48,728 nt of DNA, from the NCBI GenBank assembly GCA_947649225.1, contig CANSQX010000004.1:1-48728 (forward strand), given 5' to 3'. Shown here piece after piece: positions 26,301 to 34,774 of the stretch (positions are counted from its first letter, which is position 1; every line of letters starts with the position of its first letter). The position numbers were made by a program, and so were the translations under genes. The notes under the pieces are model-generated. The model did no database searches. It was not told the DNA's origin and saw only the letters and a program-made list of their open reading frames with translations. Origin of the DNA: an uncultured Flavonifractor sp. Lineage in GTDB: Bacteria > Bacillota > Clostridia > Oscillospirales > Oscillospiraceae.

Positions 26301-26579
26301 TCAGCTTCTCTTGGGAATGAGCAGCTCGGTGTCGCTGTGGGGACGGGGGATCACGTGGACGGAAACCACCTCGCCTACCACGCGGGCGGCGGCGGCGCCG
26401 GCGTCCACGGCGGCCTTGACCGCGCCCACGTCGCCGCGCACCATCACGGTGACCAGGCCGGAGCCGATCTTCTCGTAGCCGACCAGCGTCACGTTGGCGG
26501 CCTTCACCATGGCATCGGCGGCCTCCACGGAGCCCACCAGACCTTTGGTCTCAATCATACCCAGAGCGTCGGAATTCAT
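26301..26579 (-). CDS. PduA/EutM-type BMC-H shell protein
   Basis: 92-residue single-BMC-domain hexamer, the main facet tile. It begins [20 protein letters not shown] and has the canonical pore loop [25 protein letters not shown]-like C-terminal strand [11 protein letters not shown] follows. The ATG follows GGAGG by 7 bases. The KIGSG pore is the type that lets small polar diols through in PduA (family knowledge), in contrast to the tailed BMC-H at 24441. Confidence 0.96.
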   Translation of the reverse strand: MNSDALGMIETKGLVGSVEAADAMVKAANVTLVGYEKIGSGLVTVMVRGDVGAVKAAVDAGAAAARVVGEVVSVHVIPRPHSDTELLIPKRS

Positions 26580-26656
26580 AAGAGTACCTCCATTTTTTCA
26601 TCAAGTGTTTCAACATACAGCGGGCTTCCGCCCGAACAGACGGATCCGTCCGGACA

Positions 26657-27430
26657 TCAGATGTACGGGGTGGAGCAGGACTTGGGCTCGCTGCCCATGG
26701 CGCCCAGCAGCTTCTTGCCCACGTCGATGCTGGCGCGGACAGCCTGACGCACCGCGCCAGAGTCGCCGGTGATGGTGAGCGTGACCTCGTTCTGGAAGGA
26801 ATAGCCCTCGCCGCCGGCGGGGGAGGTGTAGCTCACCACGTCCACGTTGGCCGCTTTCACAGCCACATCGGAGAGAACTGTGCCGATGGCGGCGGGCGCG
26901 CCGCAGATCAGCCCGAACGCCTTGCCAAGGGGGCTGTTGAACGCCTTTTCGATACAGTAGCTGGCCCGGGCGGTGTACTGGAACTCCACATGGCCAGCCT
27001 CGTTGGTATAGATGTCGCCAAAGTATTTCTCCACACAGCCCAGGGCGATCTCCACCGCCCGGCGGGCGTCGGAGACGTCGTCTGCGCCGATGAGGATCAA
27101 GCAGCCCTGACCGCATCCGGTGTCGTCCTTGGACGCCTCGATGCTGATGAGCTCGGCGTTGGTGGCCTTGACGGCGTCATCCACCGCCATCATCTGGGGG
27201 CCCAGGCCGGTGCGGCCGCCCACAATGCCGATGGAGCGGAAGCGCCCCAGATTCATCGTCTCGGTCAGCGCGGGATCGACGCTTGCAATGACCAGGCCGA
27301 TGGTGTTCCCCATCGCCGTGCCCACAAACTCCGTGACGCCGATGTCCCGCATACAGCAGGATGTGCCGGCGGGGCTTTTGACTTCCGCAGCCACGCGCTC
27401 CATTACCTTATCCAGTAAACCCTGATCCAT
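26657..27430 (-). CDS. pduB: PduB-type BMC-T shell protein
   Basis: 257-residue tandem-BMC trimer of the PduB family. Family landmarks are TEFVGTAMGNTIGLVIASVD, GGRTGLGPQMMAVDDAVKATN and the second-domain GAPAAIGTVLSDVAVKAA. An N-terminal amphipathic helix (MDQGLLDKVMERVAAEVKS) precedes the first domain; in Salmonella the PduB N-terminus tethers shell to cargo, and this helix resembles the encapsulation helices of the cargo in this locus. ATG with GGAGG 7 bases upstream. Confidence 0.95.
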   Translation of the reverse strand: MDQGLLDKVMERVAAEVKSPAGTSCCMRDIGVTEFVGTAMGNTIGLVIASVDPALTETMNLGRFRSIGIVGGRTGLGPQMMAVDDAVKATNAELISIEASKDDTGCGQGCLILIGADDVSDARRAVEIALGCVEKYFGDIYTNEAGHVEFQYTARASYCIEKAFNSPLGKAFGLICGAPAAIGTVLSDVAVKAANVDVVSYTSPAGGEGYSFQNEVTLTITGDSGAVRQAVRASIDVGKKLLGAMGSEPKSCSTPYI

Positions 27431-27530
27431 GGTATTACCTCCAAATTCTTAGTTTGCTCTTCCTGGGATGGCCGCCCCCGGGGTCCGGCGGTCCGGCCAA
27501 GTTGTGCGTAAAACCCGCTGCAGCACCTGC

Positions 27531-28451
27531 TCAGCCGCCGATGACGCAATGGAGCCCCTGTTCCTCCACGACCTTCCGGAAGACCTCTGCCCGCTCCCGC
27601 GGCAGCGGCTGAATCTCATAGCCCATGGGGTATTCACTTCCCAGCAGCCCGTATTTGTTCTCGCCATAGGTGTGATAGGGCAGCACATGGATGGTGTCAA
27701 CCCCGTTCAGGGTTTTCGCAAACGCGCTGATTTTCTTGAACTCTTCCTCGCTGTCATTGATGGTAGGGATGGTGGGCACACGGATGACCACTTGGGTCAG
27801 CTCGGCGATCCGCACGGCATTGCGGTGGATCACCTCATTGCTCACGCCGGTGGCCTGCTTGTGCCGCACGGGGTCCATCGCCTTGATGTCCAGCAGGGCC
27901 ACGTCCAGATAGGGGAAGACCGACTCCACCGCCTCCTCGCTGCCCAGGCCGGTGGTCTCCATGGCAGTGTGCCAGCCCTGGGCCTTGCAGGCCTTGAGCA
28001 GCTCGGTGGCAAACTGCCACTGCACCAGCGGCTCGCCGCCCGAGATGGTCACGCCGCCGCCCGACTTCCGGTATACTGCCCGGTCCTTCTTCAGGATGTT
28101 GATCAGTGATTCCACCGACATTTTTTCTCCCTTGAGGACCAGTGCGCCCGCCGGGCAGACGCTGGCGCACTCGCCGCAGCCCACGCACTTCTGCCGGTCA
28201 ACCAGCCCGGGCTCCCCCGGGCTGATTGCACCGTTCTGGCAGGCCTGCACACAGCGGCCGCAGTGAATACACTGCTCCGGCTGGTACATGATGACCGGGT
28301 TCGCGGACTGGGACTCCGGATTGCAGCACCAGAGGCAGGAGAGCGGGCATCCCTTCAGGAAAACGATGGTGCGTATGCCGGGACCGTCGTGAATGGAAAA
28401 GCGCTGGATATCGAATACGGTCCCCTCCGCTTTATAGTTGATCGATACCAT
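27531..28451 (-). CDS. Glycyl radical enzyme activase (radical SAM)
   Basis: 306-residue radical-SAM enzyme that abstracts hydrogen from the conserved Gly of the adjacent glycyl radical enzyme. The SAM-cluster motif is CPLSCLWC (Cys35, 39, 42; CxxxCxxC). An inserted ferredoxin-like domain carries CIHCGRCVQAC and CVGCGECASVCP (Cys61-71 and Cys89-99), as in activases of diol dehydratases and choline lyase. GGGVTISGGEPL binds SAM. The start at ATG 28451 has GGGAGG 9 bases upstream. It follows the dehydratase by 47 bases, the standard order for this pair. Confidence 0.96.
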   Translation of the reverse strand: MVSINYKAEGTVFDIQRFSIHDGPGIRTIVFLKGCPLSCLWCCNPESQSANPVIMYQPEQCIHCGRCVQACQNGAISPGEPGLVDRQKCVGCGECASVCPAGALVLKGEKMSVESLINILKKDRAVYRKSGGGVTISGGEPLVQWQFATELLKACKAQGWHTAMETTGLGSEEAVESVFPYLDVALLDIKAMDPVRHKQATGVSNEVIHRNAVRIAELTQVVIRVPTIPTINDSEEEFKKISAFAKTLNGVDTIHVLPYHTYGENKYGLLGSEYPMGYEIQPLPRERAEVFRKVVEEQGLHCVIGG

Positions 28452-28498
28452 AGGCAACAACCTCCCGCACTTCCTGCGCGCCGTATTTTAGTGTTCGT

Positions 28499-31117
28499 TT
28501 AGAAGGTCTGCTCGGTACGGGCGATGATGCCGTCCTGCACTTCCTTCGCCAGGGAGATAAACTGGGCGCTGTAGCCGGCCACGCGGATCACCAGGTCCTT
28601 ATAGTCCTGGGGATGCTGCTGGGCGTCGATGAGGGTCTCGCGGTCCACCACATTGAACTGGATGTGCATTCCCTTGCGCTCGAAGTAGCCGCGGATGAGG
28701 GCGGCCAGGTTCTGGATGCCGCTGTCCCCCTCCAGGGCGGAGGGCAGGAACTTCTGGTTGTAGAGCGTGCCGTTGGAGGCCAGGGCGTGGTCCAGCTTGG
28801 AGACCGAGTTGGCCGCCGCCGTGGGGCCCTGGGTATCCTTGCCGGCCCGGGGGGAGACGCCGTCGGCCACCGGGGTCTTGGCCAGGCGGCCGGTGGGCAG
28901 GGCGCCCACGTCCTTGCCGTAGAGCACGTTGGCGGAGACCGGATACATACCGGCCTGGAACTGGCCGCCGCGGGCGCAGCGGTGCCGCTGGACGATCTCG
29001 CAGTAGATGCGGGCCACCCGGACGGCGTAGGCGTCCACCTCGTCGTTGTCGTTGCCGAACGCCTCGGTCCGGTCCAGAATGTTGCGCATGGCCGCGTACT
29101 TCTCGGGAGAGCCGCCGCCGGTGGCGCCGGAGCCGCAGGAGGCCACGGTGCTGCGGATATCAGACAGGTTCACGGAGCCGGAGCCGCCCAGGATCGCCTT
29201 GACGGCCTCGTAGATCTTGGACTCCATATCGCTGCTGTCGGCGCAGCAGCCGCCGGCCTGGTGGCGGCCCCAATCGTCGTGGCCGGTGGAGCTGCCTGCG
29301 GGGATGGGATAGCCGAAGTTGTTGTCCAGGGCGTCCATCAGCTCCGCCATGGTGAAGCGCTTGTCGCGGAATACGTTCTTCTCGATGCACCACATGGAGT
29401 CGCCGGTGTCGATGACAGCGCAGCCCTGGGGACCGGAGAAGTTGTACCGGGCGCCGCCCTCCTGGACCGACTTGCCCTTGGAGATACAGTCCTCAATGAG
29501 GGCGGACTGATAGGGCAGGGGGCAGATCTGGCCGTGGGCCCGGTCGATGCAGTTGTCCGCCTCCACCATCAGGCCGATGAAGTACTCCATCTGCTTCTCA
29601 AAGGCGTTCCACAGCTCTTCGATGCAGGTGAACTTGGTGACGTCGCCGGTCTCCAGGCCCACCAGCTTGCCGTCCACCCGGCCGTTATGCAGGGTGATGT
29701 CCAGAACCTTGGCGCAGTTGTAGCTGGCGGCGTCGTGCCAGCCGTCGTAGCGGTGGTTCAGGTCGGGCTCCACGCAGCCGCTGGGGGTGTAAGTACGGGC
29801 CAGCTCCAGGGGCACGCCCCGGTTGACCATGGCGGGGATAATGACCTCGTCGTTGAAGACGTTGGGCATGCCGTAGCCCAGACGGATGGTCTCGCACACC
29901 CGGTAGAGGAAGTCGTCGGGGGTCTTGTTGGAGACGCGGACGGCCAGCGAGGGGGAGGGCATACCGGTGTGAGCCAGAGCGGTCAGACAGAGATAGCTGA
30001 TGGTATTGGTCTGGTCGATGCCTCCCTCGTCCTGGCCGCCCAGGGCGATCATCTCAAAGAGCTGATAGCCGGCGAACGCCTGGGCGGAGAGGTCGTCGCG
30101 GACCTTGTTGCAGTCGCTCATCTTCAGGAAGATGCAGTCAATGAGCTCCTGGGCGAAATCCTCGGTGATGGTGGGGTCGTTCTTGTAGTAGGGATACATA
30201 AAGCGGTCGAAGGGACCGGGAGAGTAGGAGTGGCCGTTGGTCTCGATGTTCAGGATGTTGTGGACGAACCAGAAGGACTGGCAGGCCTCGTAGAAGTTCC
30301 GGGCGCCGAACTCGGGGACGTGCTGGCAGTTCTTGGAGATCTGGAGCAGCTCGGCCTTGCGCACCGGGTTGGACTCCTTGGCCGCCATCTCGGCCGCCAG
30401 CCTCTCGTAGCGGTGGGCGTACTGAATACAGGCGCGGTAGGTGATCAGCACGGCCTCATAGAACTGCTCCTTGGCGATGGAGTCGGGGTCGCTGCGGTCC
30501 AGGCTCTTGCGGGCGGCCTCCACCTCCTCGATGACGCCGGTGAAGCCGGTGGCCATGATGCGCTCGTAGTTGACGACCGAGTGGCCCACGCCGCCAAACA
30601 GGTAGTTGCCCACGTTGAATACGCCGTTGTCCTGGGCCCGGAGGGTCTCCTCGGACATGGTGGCGGTGGCGTACTCGCTGAGGGTGCGGCCCTCCCAGTA
30701 TTTAAAAGTATCATGCAGGATCTTCTTGTTCTCGTCGCTGATGTAGAAGGGGTCGGTGCTGCGGTCGGCGATGGTCTCGAACTCGTCCTCCACCCACTTG
30801 CAGGAGAACTCCACGCCAATGTCGGAGGAGCGGCGGTGGATGTTGCGGCAACCCACAATCAGCTCGTCGTCGCGGATGATGACGGTGCCCTCGGTCAGCA
30901 GCTTCTCCACCACCTTGGCCCGGCGCATGATGGGCGTCATGCCCTCGGTCTCCTTGTACACCTGGGTCACCAGCACCGCCCGCTCAGACTCCAGAACCGG
31001 GGTGGAGTCCAGGATGGCCTGCTTAATGCGCTTGATGCGGTCGGTGGGCTGTGCAAAGCCCTTTGCGATCATACCCTTTTCATTGTAGAACCGCTCTTTT
31101 GCTGTCATCTTCGACAC
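28499..31117 (-). CDS. Glycyl radical diol dehydratase (1,2-propanediol/glycerol type)
   Basis: 872-residue signature enzyme of the locus. The GTG at 31117 has AGGAGG 8 bases upstream. Thiyl Cys448 lies in PSGCVEP with catalytic Glu450; the glycyl loop is RVAGYSA with Gly848. Compared with C. butyricum glycerol dehydratase (recalled residues), His179, His296, Ser297 and Asp462 match His164, His281, Ser282 and Asp447, all at a constant +15 offset, while Phe354 replaces Tyr339. Choline lyase CutC has Asp and Thr where this enzyme has His179 and His461, so CutC is excluded. About 70 extra Gly/Ser/Cys-rich residues (about 603-675) are absent from glycerol dehydratase. No long N-terminal cargo extension. 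Likely converts 1,2-propanediol to propanal. Confidence 0.93.
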   Translation of the reverse strand: MSKMTAKERFYNEKGMIAKGFAQPTDRIKRIKQAILDSTPVLESERAVLVTQVYKETEGMTPIMRRAKVVEKLLTEGTVIIRDDELIVGCRNIHRRSSDIGVEFSCKWVEDEFETIADRSTDPFYISDENKKILHDTFKYWEGRTLSEYATATMSEETLRAQDNGVFNVGNYLFGGVGHSVVNYERIMATGFTGVIEEVEAARKSLDRSDPDSIAKEQFYEAVLITYRACIQYAHRYERLAAEMAAKESNPVRKAELLQISKNCQHVPEFGARNFYEACQSFWFVHNILNIETNGHSYSPGPFDRFMYPYYKNDPTITEDFAQELIDCIFLKMSDCNKVRDDLSAQAFAGYQLFEMIALGGQDEGGIDQTNTISYLCLTALAHTGMPSPSLAVRVSNKTPDDFLYRVCETIRLGYGMPNVFNDEVIIPAMVNRGVPLELARTYTPSGCVEPDLNHRYDGWHDAASYNCAKVLDITLHNGRVDGKLVGLETGDVTKFTCIEELWNAFEKQMEYFIGLMVEADNCIDRAHGQICPLPYQSALIEDCISKGKSVQEGGARYNFSGPQGCAVIDTGDSMWCIEKNVFRDKRFTMAELMDALDNNFGYPIPAGSSTGHDDWGRHQAGGCCADSSDMESKIYEAVKAILGGSGSVNLSDIRSTVASCGSGATGGGSPEKYAAMRNILDRTEAFGNDNDEVDAYAVRVARIYCEIVQRHRCARGGQFQAGMYPVSANVLYGKDVGALPTGRLAKTPVADGVSPRAGKDTQGPTAAANSVSKLDHALASNGTLYNQKFLPSALEGDSGIQNLAALIRGYFERKGMHIQFNVVDRETLIDAQQHPQDYKDLVIRVAGYSAQFISLAKEVQDGIIARTEQTF

Positions 31118-31538
31118 GTCAAGTACCTCCTAAAAATTTATTCTGTCATCGTGCTTGCGCCGGGTGCCTGCCGGATGATAAACCCTGCTCTGCTTAACGA
31201 TTGATGCTATGTAATAGTGTACTCCAAAGCCCGCGGCAGGAAGTAACAATATTCAAATCAATCCACCGTAAAATCGAGCACTGGGACAGGCGCCCTCCGG
31301 AGGCCTGTCCCGCCCCTTGCAGGCCAAAAACAACAGCTGAAATTTACACAGGTTTGGCGCGGATCTTACCATAAAAGAGAGAGGTGCCGTGATAGAATAA
31401 ATAACACCTTGTGCAATGTGATGGTAAGCCGCTGCTCCTGCCGCCCTGTCTGTTATGATTTGTGCACAGGATTCTGCGGGATCACACAGAGCGAGAAGCG
31501 CGAAATCTGCGAAATTTTGTTAGGTGAGGCGAACAGAA
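31118..31538. promoter_or_regulatory. Divergent control region between dehydratase and CODH operons
   Basis: About 420 bases without a gene, locally AT-rich (31190-31260 and 31320-31420). A hairpin GGGACAGGC/GCCTGTCCC lies at 31283-31311 near the centre. I see AT-rich promoter-like elements (for example TAGAAT at 31393 and TATGAT at 31454 on plus) but no convincing -35 partner, as expected for promoters that depend on an activator. This is the obvious place for the AraC-type response regulator to bind. Confidence 0.5.
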
Positions 31539-33416
31539 ATGGCAGAAACGATGTGCCGGAGCGCCGACGGCGTGCTCCAAACCTTCTTAGCGTCCTCCTG
31601 CGAGGCTACCTCCCACCATCGAATGGTTCAGCAGTCCATCAAATGCGGCTTTGGTCTGGATGGCGTCTGCTGCCGCCTGTGCGCCAACGGCCCCTGCCGC
31701 CTTTCAAAGGCGCGTCCCTACGGCGTCTGCGGCGCGGACGCCGACACCATTGCCGGACGGAATTTCCTGCGTGCGGCGGCGGCCGGCGCAGGCTGCTACC
31801 TCCATGTGGCGGAGAACACCGCCCGCCGCCTGCGGGAGCTGGCGGAGCGCGGCGGACCGTTCCGGGGTCCGGCAGCGCTGGACCGGCTGTGCAGCCTGCT
31901 TGGCGTCCCTGCGGGGGACCCCTGCGCCAGGGCAAAGCAGGCGGCGGCCTGCATCCTGGAGGATCTGAACCGCCCCTATGAGGAGAACATGGCGCTGCTG
32001 GAGCGGCTGTCCTACCCGCCCCGGTACGAGGCCTGGAAGAGCCTGGGCCTCCTCCCCGGCGGCGCAAAGAACGAGGTGTTCAACGCCGTCGTCAAGACCT
32101 CCACCAACCTGAGCTCGGATCCCGCCGATATGCTGATGCAGTGCCTGCGGCTGGGCATCGCCACCGGTCTCTATGGCCTGCGGCTCACCAACCTGATCAA
32201 CGACGTCATCATGGGAGAGGGCGAGATCCGCTTCGAGCCGGTAGGTATGCGCACCATCGACCCGGATTGTGTGAACATCATGGTCACCGGCCACCAGGTC
32301 TCCATGTTCGGCTACCTGAGCGATCTGCTGCGCAAGCCGGAGATCGCCAGCCTGGCCCAGCAGGCCGGAGCCAAGGGCTTCCAGCTGGTGGGCTGCACCT
32401 GCGTGGGGCAGGACTTCCAGGTCCGGAGCAACCAGCACTGCGGCGTGTTCTGCGGCCACGCGGGCAACAACTACACCAGCGAAGCCGTGCTCCTGACAGG
32501 CTGCGTGGATCTGGTCCTCTCGGAATTCAACTGTACCATCCCCGGGCTGGAGCCCATCTGCGACCGGCTGGACATCCCTATGATCTGCCTGGACGACGTG
32601 GCCAAGAAGAAGAGCGCCGCCTGTCTGCCCTATTCCGAGGCGGACAAGGAGCAAATTGCCGTCAAAAGCCTGGCCGCCGCCCTGGCGGCCTATCAGAAGC
32701 GGACGGCCGCCGGAGCGCGGACCAACCCCATGGCCGGACACGGCTGCAAGGAGGCCGTCACCGGCGTCACGGAGATCACGCTTTTGCAGCTTCTGGGCGG
32801 CTCCTATGAGCCTCTGATCAAGGCCCTGGCCTCCGGCGCCGTTAAGGGCGTGGCCGCGGTTGTGGGCTGCTCCAACCTGCGGGCCCAGGGCCACGATGTG
32901 TTGACGGTGGAGATGACCCGGGAGCTGATCAAAAAGGACATTCTGGTCCTGGCCGCCGGGTGTACCTGCGGCGGGCTGGAGAACTGCGGCCTGATGAGCC
33001 GCGAGGCCGCCCAGGAGGCCGGCACAGGGCTGCGCGCCCTCTGCAACAGTCTGGGGATCCCCCCGGTGCTCAACTTCGGCCCCTGCCTGGCCATCGGCCG
33101 GATCGAGACCGTGGCCGCTGAACTGGCAGGCGCTCTGGGCGTAGACCTCCCCAAGCTGCCTGTGGTGGTGTCCGCGCCTCAGTGGCTGGAGGAGCAGGCC
33201 CTGGCCGACGGCTGCTTCGCCCTGGCGCTGGGCTTCCACCTCCACCTGGGGCTGCCCCCCTTCGTGACCGGGAGTCCCCTCATTGTGGACACGCTGACCA
33301 GCAAGCTCCCCGCTCTGACCGGCGGACGGCTGATCATCGAGGCCGAGAGCAGGCCCGCGGCGGACCGCATTGAGGCCGTCATTCTCGAGAAGAGAAAGGA
33401 GCTGGGTCTCCATTGA
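31539..33416 (+). CDS. cooS: CooS-type Ni-Fe-S carbon monoxide dehydrogenase
   Basis: 625-residue anaerobic CODH, interconverting CO and CO2. Cys36/Cys44 (D-cluster) and Cys45, 48, 53, 64 (B-cluster) lie in KCGFGLDGVCCRLC and GPCR. C-cluster ligands are present: His252 (TGHQ), Cys288 (GCTCVG), Cys332 (FNCTIP), Cys444 (VGCSN), Cys475 (AAGCTC) and Cys516 (FGPCLAIGRI). Relative to C. hydrogenoformans CODH-II the catalytic Lys563 is replaced by Gln553 (APQWLEEQA), and the His-rich proton path is reduced to GCYLHVAENT. I recall these features from a clade found in Clostridia, so activity is not excluded. The ATG at 31539 follows AGGTGAGG. No cooF, cooC or acetyl-CoA synthase genes adjoin it. Confidence 0.92.
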   Translation: MAETMCRSADGVLQTFLASSCEATSHHRMVQQSIKCGFGLDGVCCRLCANGPCRLSKARPYGVCGADADTIAGRNFLRAAAAGAGCYLHVAENTARRLRELAERGGPFRGPAALDRLCSLLGVPAGDPCARAKQAAACILEDLNRPYEENMALLERLSYPPRYEAWKSLGLLPGGAKNEVFNAVVKTSTNLSSDPADMLMQCLRLGIATGLYGLRLTNLINDVIMGEGEIRFEPVGMRTIDPDCVNIMVTGHQVSMFGYLSDLLRKPEIASLAQQAGAKGFQLVGCTCVGQDFQVRSNQHCGVFCGHAGNNYTSEAVLLTGCVDLVLSEFNCTIPGLEPICDRLDIPMICLDDVAKKKSAACLPYSEADKEQIAVKSLAAALAAYQKRTAAGARTNPMAGHGCKEAVTGVTEITLLQLLGGSYEPLIKALASGAVKGVAAVVGCSNLRAQGHDVLTVEMTRELIKKDILVLAAGCTCGGLENCGLMSREAAQEAGTGLRALCNSLGIPPVLNFGPCLAIGRIETVAAELAGALGVDLPKLPVVVSAPQWLEEQALADGCFALALGFHLHLGLPPFVTGSPLIVDTLTSKLPALTGGRLIIEAESRPAADRIEAVILEKRKELGLH

Positions 33417-34750
33417 GCGGATTGATTGGGAAGCATGTGCCGGTCAGTGCCGATAACCCCTCCATCCTCCGGCTGGAGGATCGGTGCGTGGACTGCGGCC
33501 ACTGTCTGGCCGCCTGCGCGGAGTCCATCGGTCCGGCCCGGCGCTGGCTCGACGGCGCGCCCTTCTCCTGCATCAACTGCGGCCAGTGCGTGGCCGTCTG
33601 CCCGGAGCAGGCCCTGGTGGTCAAGCCTCAGATCGAGCAGGTCAAGGCGGCCATCCGGGACCCCCAGAAGATTGTGGTCTTTTCCACCTCCCCCTCCGTG
33701 CGGGTCGCGCTGGGGGATGCCTTCGGATTCCCGCCCGGCGCTTTTGTGGAGGGCGAGATGGTCTCGGCGCTCCGCGCCTTGGGGGCCGACTATGTCTTCG
33801 ACGTGACCTTTTCCGCCGATCTCACCATCCTGGAGGAGGGCACCGAGCTGCTGCGGAGGGTCCTGTCCGGGGACGGGGTGCTGCCTCAGTTCACCAGCTG
33901 CTGTCCGGCCTGGGTCAAGTATGTGGAGACGTTCCACCCGGAGCTCATTCCCCATATCTCCACCGCCAAGAGCCCCATTTCCATGCAGGGCGCCGCCATC
34001 AAGACCTATCTGGCTCAAAAAAAGGGGCTGGATCCCCGGCGGATCGTCAGCGTGGCGGTGGCCCCCTGCACCGCCAAGAAGTTCGAGATCACCCGGCCTG
34101 AGTTCGACAGCGCCGGCCGGGCGCTCGGCATCCCCGGGCTGCGGGACAACGACTATGTGCTGACCACCCGGGAGATCAGCCAGTGGATGCAGGAGGACGG
34201 CCTGGCTCTGGACCGGCTCTTTGCCTCTGATTTCGACGGTCCCATGGGCCGGGGCAGCGGTGCGGGCGTCATCTTCGGCAATACCGGCGGCGTGATGGAG
34301 GCCGCCCTGCGGATGGCCTACTCCGCCCTCACCGGGGAGGACCCCGGCGGCCCGCTGCTCCGCTTCGAGCCTGTTCGCGGCCTGAGCGACTTTAAGCACG
34401 CGGAGGTGACGGTGGCGGATAAGACGATCCGTGTGGCGGTGGTCTACGGGACAGAGGCGGCGGAGCGCTACCTCCCCGACCTCATGCAGTACCACTTCGT
34501 GGAGGTCATGACCTGTCCCGGCGGCTGTATCAGCGGCGCGGGCCAGCCCATCCGGAACGTGACTCCGGTCGAGGACAGCCTGCGGGAGGCGCGGATCGCC
34601 TCCCTCTACCAGGCCGACCAGGAGGGCGGCATGAAGGCCTCCCTGGACAACCCGGAGATTCAGGCCGTATACCGGGACTTCCTGACGGCCCCCATGGGAG
34701 AGCTGTCCGAGCAGCTTCTGCACACTTCCTATTACAAAAGAGACGCGTAG
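33413..34750 (+). CDS. [FeFe] hydrogenase, two-ferredoxin-cluster monomeric type
   Basis: 445-residue hydrogenase. Two N-terminal [4Fe-4S] motifs (Cys25-35 and Cys53-63) precede the H-cluster domain. L1 is TSCCPAW (161-167), L2 is APCTAKKFE (Cys219) and L3 is VMTCPGGCISGAGQP (Cys368, Cys372). The Met that usually precedes Pro in L2 is Ala here, as I recall for some non-group-A enzymes. It lacks the extra N-terminal clusters of longer forms. A TTG start at 33413 overlaps the cooS stop by 4 bases, showing tight coupling of CODH and hydrogenase. Probable role: proton reduction or H2 oxidation linked by ferredoxin-type electrons to CODH or the microcompartment. HydEFG are not in the window. Confidence 0.92.
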   Translation: MSGLIGKHVPVSADNPSILRLEDRCVDCGHCLAACAESIGPARRWLDGAPFSCINCGQCVAVCPEQALVVKPQIEQVKAAIRDPQKIVVFSTSPSVRVALGDAFGFPPGAFVEGEMVSALRALGADYVFDVTFSADLTILEEGTELLRRVLSGDGVLPQFTSCCPAWVKYVETFHPELIPHISTAKSPISMQGAAIKTYLAQKKGLDPRRIVSVAVAPCTAKKFEITRPEFDSAGRALGIPGLRDNDYVLTTREISQWMQEDGLALDRLFASDFDGPMGRGSGAGVIFGNTGGVMEAALRMAYSALTGEDPGGPLLRFEPVRGLSDFKHAEVTVADKTIRVAVVYGTEAAERYLPDLMQYHFVEVMTCPGGCISGAGQPIRNVTPVEDSLREARIASLYQADQEGGMKASLDNPEIQAVYRDFLTAPMGELSEQLLHTSYYKRDA

Positions 34751-34774
34751 CGCGCCCGCAGAAAGGAACGGCAT

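Noticed and set aside
28499-31117. Choline trimethylamine-lyase (CutC) as identity of the glycyl radical enzyme
   Set aside because: The Asp and Thr of the choline site are His here, the GWHD segment matches diol dehydratases, and no cut-specific genes accompany it.
28499-31117. Isethionate or dihydroxypropanesulfonate sulfite-lyase as identity
   Set aside because: The double-His/Ser/Asp diol site is intact and no sulfonate transporter or sulfite-reduction genes are nearby.
28613-31204. Plus-strand open frame of 863 codons antisense to the glycyl radical enzyme
   Set aside because: Repetitive Gly/Val/Leu/Ala translation mirroring the dehydratase codons; the minus-strand gene has complete catalytic motifs.
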